Positions 60,973 to 64,000 of a DNA stretch of 64,000 nucleotides are shown here, piece after piece. The notes beneath the pieces were generated by a model. The model made no database searches. It was not told where the DNA came from and was given only the letters and a program-made list of their open reading frames with translations. Numbering within the stretch: position 1 is the first letter of the stretch; each line of letters begins with the position of its first letter. The translations under genes were made by a program, and so were the position numbers. Source of the DNA: Devosia sp. (lineage in GTDB: Bacteria > Pseudomonadota > Alphaproteobacteria > Rhizobiales > Devosiaceae); the NCBI GenBank assembly GCA_015234425.1, contig JADGNE010000006.1:248001-312000 (forward strand), written 5' to 3'.

Positions 60973-61335
60973 GCGATCGCTCCGATACTGGTCTGATCAC
61001 AATGTTGCGGAGCCGTTCGATGGGGGCAATCAACCAAGCCGTGGCCTTTCGATGCGATTCTACATCGTCCTGGCTAAGCGCTTCGTCCGGCCCTTGGCCA
61101 AACCCGTGCCAGCTGGGACTTTTCCGCGCATTGCCGCGGAAAGGCACCGGCCGACCGAGCCCTTAGGGTGTAACCCATATGGTCTGCGGTCACCCCTCTT
61201 GACGGCGTTCTCTAAATCGAACGCAGCCAACCTTTTGAACTATTTAATGAAAACTTGATGCGAGTCACGCACGTGTCACGCCACCTGTGATCAGGTCGTC
61301 CGGTAAGTAAATCTACCGTGCAAATGAGGGATAAG
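60973..61335. other. 363-bp intergenic region with a palindrome upstream of the LuxR-type gene
   Basis: Divergent upstream region of the flippase (leftward) and the LuxR-type regulator (rightward). ACCTG-TGAT-CAGGT lies at 61283-61296, just 40 bp before the regulator start, and a direct repeat GTCACG is at 61264-61269 and 61275-61280. The palindrome recalls the outer bases of lux boxes, so autoregulation is possible, a weak inference. A 95-codon frame across the region (60971-61258) looks random and is not called. Confidence 0.45.
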
Positions 61336-62103
61336 ATGGTCGAACCATCCAGCGTCGAAGAGTCAGGTGCATACGCTTTTTGGCAGAACACAACAATGCA
61401 AAGTACAGGAAAGTCGGGAATACTGATTCTCGGCGACACCGGCGTAGCATTCCAGAGCCTTCTCAGCTCAATGCAGAAATGTTTCCCGTCGGTCAAAATC
61501 GTCCTGTCCAGTCAGATACCAGATGATGACAGCGCAGAATTTGAACCGCGCCTCATTCTTATCGACGCCTTCGCCTTCCGCAGTGTCTCCACACTGATGG
61601 GCGAATGCCGCGAAAATTACCCGAATGCCCAGATTGCCCTCATGGTCGAGGGTGGCTGGAATGATGATCCTGCGTTGCGCGCTGTTGTAGCAGAACGCGC
61701 CATCCAGGGCCTCGTCCCGTTCAATCTGCCGATCAATGTCTGGCTTGCCACGATCTGGTTGCTTTTGAATGGCGGCGAATATTTCCCGCATGTGGTCTCG
61801 CCGCGCTCTGCTGCTCGGGGCTTCCTGTCCCGTCGCGGTCCAAGCAACGCATCCGATCCGCACGCGGACTCGGCAGGCGTACTGTCCTCTCGTGAGGCAG
61901 AAGTTCTCGAACTGATGTCCGACGGGCTGCAGAACAAGATCATCGCCTCGAAGATGGCCTTGTCCGAGCACACGGTCAAAGTCCACGTTCACAACATTAT
62001 CCGCAAGTTGAAGGTGCACAACCGGACCCAGGCCGCAGCAGTGTTCCGCTCGCTCGACCGCCGTCCGCTCTACGACACCCCTTCGATTCGCACCTCTGCG
62101 TAA
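61336..62103 (+). CDS. LuxR-family DNA-binding response regulator (atypical receiver)
   Basis: A 255-residue regulator. The N-terminal half is receiver-like but atypical: the acidic pair is reduced (LILGDTGVAF) although one candidate phospho-acceptor Asp stays in RLILIDAFAF. The C-terminal helix-turn-helix (about 180-240) is clear: LSSREAEVLELMSDGLQNKIIASKMALSEHTVKVHV. ATG 61336 has GAGGG 6 bases upstream and is preferred to the GTG at 61318. No kinase gene is adjacent. It is a likely regulator of the polysaccharide locus, by position only. Confidence 0.85.
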   Translation: MVEPSSVEESGAYAFWQNTTMQSTGKSGILILGDTGVAFQSLLSSMQKCFPSVKIVLSSQIPDDDSAEFEPRLILIDAFAFRSVSTLMGECRENYPNAQIALMVEGGWNDDPALRAVVAERAIQGLVPFNLPINVWLATIWLLLNGGEYFPHVVSPRSAARGFLSRRGPSNASDPHADSAGVLSSREAEVLELMSDGLQNKIIASKMALSEHTVKVHVHNIIRKLKVHNRTQAAAVFRSLDRRPLYDTPSIRTSA

Positions 62104-62232
62104 GTGTGGTACATTAGAAAGATGAAGTGGCGAGGACATATGTGACAGAAATATTGACAGAATTGATCACGCGCCGGGGGGCGTATCGGATCAAACCCCT
62201 TCTTTAATAATCTAAACGCGGGTCGTTAGGTT

Positions 62233-62991
62233 ATGCGCGATATCAACGATAACACTACAAATGTAACTATAAGACTACTCGGTGACTGCAACGTCTTCGC
62301 TTCAGGGAAAATTGTCTACCCCACTTTCCACTTTCTGCGAATACTTTCTTATCTCATCATCGAGGGCCGAGGGCAGCCAATCTCTCGCAGACGCATAGCA
62401 AATCTGATTTGGTCCGAGGGAGCGTCGGAGCAAGTCAGTGCGGATGTGCGCCAGACCGTGGCCAGGATTCGGCGCTTTCAGCAGGAGCATGGCTTTCAGC
62501 TGCTGACCAGCGATGCCAATATGGTCTGGCTCACGGAGCAGGATGACGTCTACACAGACCTGATCGAGTTCCGTAGTCTCATTGCGACGCCCGGGCCCAA
62601 GGCTTGGGTCCGCCTCTGCGAGATTTACGGCGGCGACCTTCTGGGGGCCCATAAACCGGCCGGCCAGGGGTTCGAGGAATGGCTCGATCATCACCGGACC
62701 GCACTGCGTTTTGACTTCATAAACGCCATCTCGCAGGCCGTCCTGCCCACCAGCCTGCTCACCCATCAGGAGCGTCACTTCTGTGCGACGCGCCTCCTGG
62801 ATGAGGACCCCTTCCACGAGGGCGCGCATCGCGCGCTCATGTATGAGGCGGCCCTCAATGGCGATTTCACGCTGCTGCGCCATGTCTACGAACAGTGCAG
62901 CAGCCTGCTCAATCGCGAGCTGGGCGTAAACCCGACCGCTGAAACGGTCGCCTTCTACAAGAGCCTGTTGAGCAGAGCCTCTGCGGTTTAA
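62233..62991 (+). CDS. BTAD-domain (SARP-like) transcriptional activator
   Basis: A 252-residue protein. The first part (about 1-100) has an OmpR-type winged-helix pattern (FHFLRILSYLIIEGRGQPISRRRIANLIW) and the second part is a bacterial transcriptional activator domain, with helices similar to TPR (FHEGAHRALMYEAALNGDFTLLRHVYEQCSSLLNRELGVNP). Such regulators are best known in actinomycetes but also occur in proteobacteria. It lies 129 bp after the LuxR-type gene. The first 150 bp are more AT-rich than the flanking genes. A function in polysaccharide or surface-protein control is inferred. Confidence 0.83.
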   Translation: MRDINDNTTNVTIRLLGDCNVFASGKIVYPTFHFLRILSYLIIEGRGQPISRRRIANLIWSEGASEQVSADVRQTVARIRRFQQEHGFQLLTSDANMVWLTEQDDVYTDLIEFRSLIATPGPKAWVRLCEIYGGDLLGAHKPAGQGFEEWLDHHRTALRFDFINAISQAVLPTSLLTHQERHFCATRLLDEDPFHEGAHRALMYEAALNGDFTLLRHVYEQCSSLLNRELGVNPTAETVAFYKSLLSRASAV

Positions 62992-64000
62992 TCAATCCCG
63001 CAGCCGGCTCAGCAGACGCTCGGCGATATAGTCCGCAATGGGAAGCGAGGAGGTCGCCGCGGGCGAGGGCGCATTGCACACATGCAGCATGCGCGCCGTC
63101 TCGAGGACGAGAAAATCCTGCACCATTGCGCCGTCGCGGCGCACTGCCTGGGCCCGTATGCCGGCCCGCATCGGCATGAGGTCGGCGATCTCCAGCTGGG
63201 GGCAATATTTGCGACAGGCAGCAAGATAGCGGCTGGCGAGCAGACTATTGCCCATCTCATCCAGTCCGGATTTGAGATTCTTGCGGATCAGCCTCCAGAG
63301 CCCGGGGAACCGCAGTTCGTCGGCCATGTCGCGCAGCGACACCGCCCCCTTGGCATAGCCTTCCCGCGCCAAGCCCAGCACTGCATTGGGCCCGAGACTG
63401 ATACTGCCGTCGATCATCGGCGTCAGGTGAATGCCCAGAAATGGCAGGTCCGGATCGGGCACCGGATAGATCATGGCATGGACAAGCCCCTTCCGATGCG
63501 GCGGCAGCCGGTAATATTCGCCCCGGAACGGAACGATGGCGAAATCGGCATCCATCCCGGCCATGCGCGCCACCCTGTCCGATTGTAACCCCGCACAGGA
63601 GATCAGCGCCGATGTGGTCATGCTGAGATCACCAAGGTCGAGTTCCACCGTCGCCATGCGCTCGCGGATCGCCACCGGCGCCGTGCCCATGGCGATCTCC
63701 CCGCCCAGGGCACGCACATCCTCGGCCATCGCCGCCAGCACCGCCCCATAATTCACGATCGCCGAGGACGGCACATGCAGGCCCGCCAGTCCCTCAATGG
63801 CCGGCTCCCTCCGCGAAATCTCTGCGCCCGTCAGCGCCTCCACCGCAATGCCGTGGACCTGCGCCCTTCCCTCGAGCGCCCGCAGCCGCTCCACCTCGAG
63901 CGGCGAGGTCGCGACGATCAGCTTGCCCCGGTCTTCAAAGGCAATGCCCTTGGCCTGGCAATATTCCTTGGTCCGCGCCATTCCGGCCCGACAGAGCCGC
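62992..64000 (-). CDS. lhgO: L-2-hydroxyglutarate oxidase (5' end outside window)
   Basis: The C-terminal 336 or so residues of an FAD-dependent DAO-fold enzyme oxidising L-2-hydroxyglutarate to 2-oxoglutarate. The frame stays open to base 64000 (RLCRAGMARTKEYCQAKGI), so the ATG at 63981 is internal and the FAD-binding N-terminus lies outside. Visible motifs: EAL-type GAEISRREPAIEGLAGLHVP, VPSSAIVNYGAVLAAMAED, PFRGEYYRLPPHRKGLVHAMIYPVPDPDLPFLG-like and SLGPNAVLGLAREGY. Its stop abuts the stop of the BTAD gene. No link to the neighbouring loci is evident. Confidence 0.88.
   Translation of the reverse strand, partial: RLCRAGMARTKEYCQAKGIAFEDRGKLIVATSPLEVERLRALEGRAQVHGIAVEALTGAEISRREPAIEGLAGLHVPSSAIVNYGAVLAAMAEDVRALGGEIAMGTAPVAIRERMATVELDLGDLSMTTSALISCAGLQSDRVARMAGMDADFAIVPFRGEYYRLPPHRKGLVHAMIYPVPDPDLPFLGIHLTPMIDGSISLGPNAVLGLAREGYAKGAVSLRDMADELRFPGLWRLIRKNLKSGLDEMGNSLLASRYLAACRKYCPQLEIADLMPMRAGIRAQAVRRDGAMVQDFLVLETARMLHVCNAPSPAATSSLPIADYIAERLLSRLRD

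Noticed and set aside
60971..61258. 95-codon frame in the gap between flippase and LuxR-type gene
   Set aside because: No ribosome site, no similarity and a random-looking translation.

Overview
The window is high-GC, gene-dense DNA whose gene families and arrangement fit an alphaproteobacterium of the order Hyphomicrobiales. A Devosia-like genus is my best guess, by inference only: there is no rRNA or other phylogenetic marker. No tRNA, rRNA, CRISPR array, insertion sequence or phage gene was seen. Both ends cut through a gene: a cytochrome oxidase gene at base 1 and an L-2-hydroxyglutarate oxidase gene at base 64000.

Region 1 (1-6548, + strand) is respiratory. It holds a fused subunit I/III haem-copper oxidase, a small membrane protein, a CtaG-type assembly factor and a three-haem cytochrome c, in one tightly overlapping operon, followed by a membrane-bound PQQ-dependent glucose/quinate-type dehydrogenase.

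Region 2 (6555-21963) is an amino-sugar and murein-recycling regulon built as two divergent operons around an RpiR/MurR-type regulator. Leftward run a sugar ABC importer (ATPase, binding protein, two permeases), NanE and a BadF-type amino-sugar kinase. Rightward run MurQ, a GNAT acetyltransferase, NagZ, a complete Dpp/Opp-type ABC importer (binding protein, two permeases, two ATPases) and a second GNAT. The same GGAATA-N3-TATTCC inverted repeat overlaps the predicted promoter of each operon, so coordinate control by the RpiR protein is likely. Both binding-protein genes are followed by stable hairpins before the permease genes.

Region 3 (21960-29821) is a glycan block: two glycosyltransferases, an O-antigen polymerase/ligase-like membrane protein and a GMC oxidoreductase on the - strand, then a family 2 glycosyltransferase and an unrecognised protein, possibly an alpha-toroid, on the + strand.

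Region 4 (29885-40908, - strand) is the most unusual part. A 2382-residue protein combines an N,N-dimethylformamidase-beta-like domain, an Ig-like domain, five DUF4082 domains and seven cadherin-like repeats. It is followed in the same orientation by a 98-residue protein, a type I secretion ABC exporter with a degenerate C39 domain, and an HlyD-type adaptor. About 1.2 kb of the giant gene is duplicated in tandem with no difference that I could find.

Region 5 (41252-60972) is an exopolysaccharide/capsule locus: glycosyltransferases (GT2, WecG/TagA), WecB and WecC, an ExoY-type initiating transferase, an ExoF-like export protein, a GumC-like chain-length protein with a partner ATPase whose nucleotide-binding motifs are degraded, a PrsDE-like second type I exporter, six nucleotide-sugar tailoring genes ending in a strong terminator, and a Wzx-type flippase. 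The enzyme set suggests N-acetylated amino-uronic sugars (ManNAcA and a 2,3-diacetamido-uronate).

Region 6 (61336-62991) carries two regulators, one LuxR-type and one BTAD/SARP-like, likely candidates for control of the polysaccharide locus. The window ends in lhgO.
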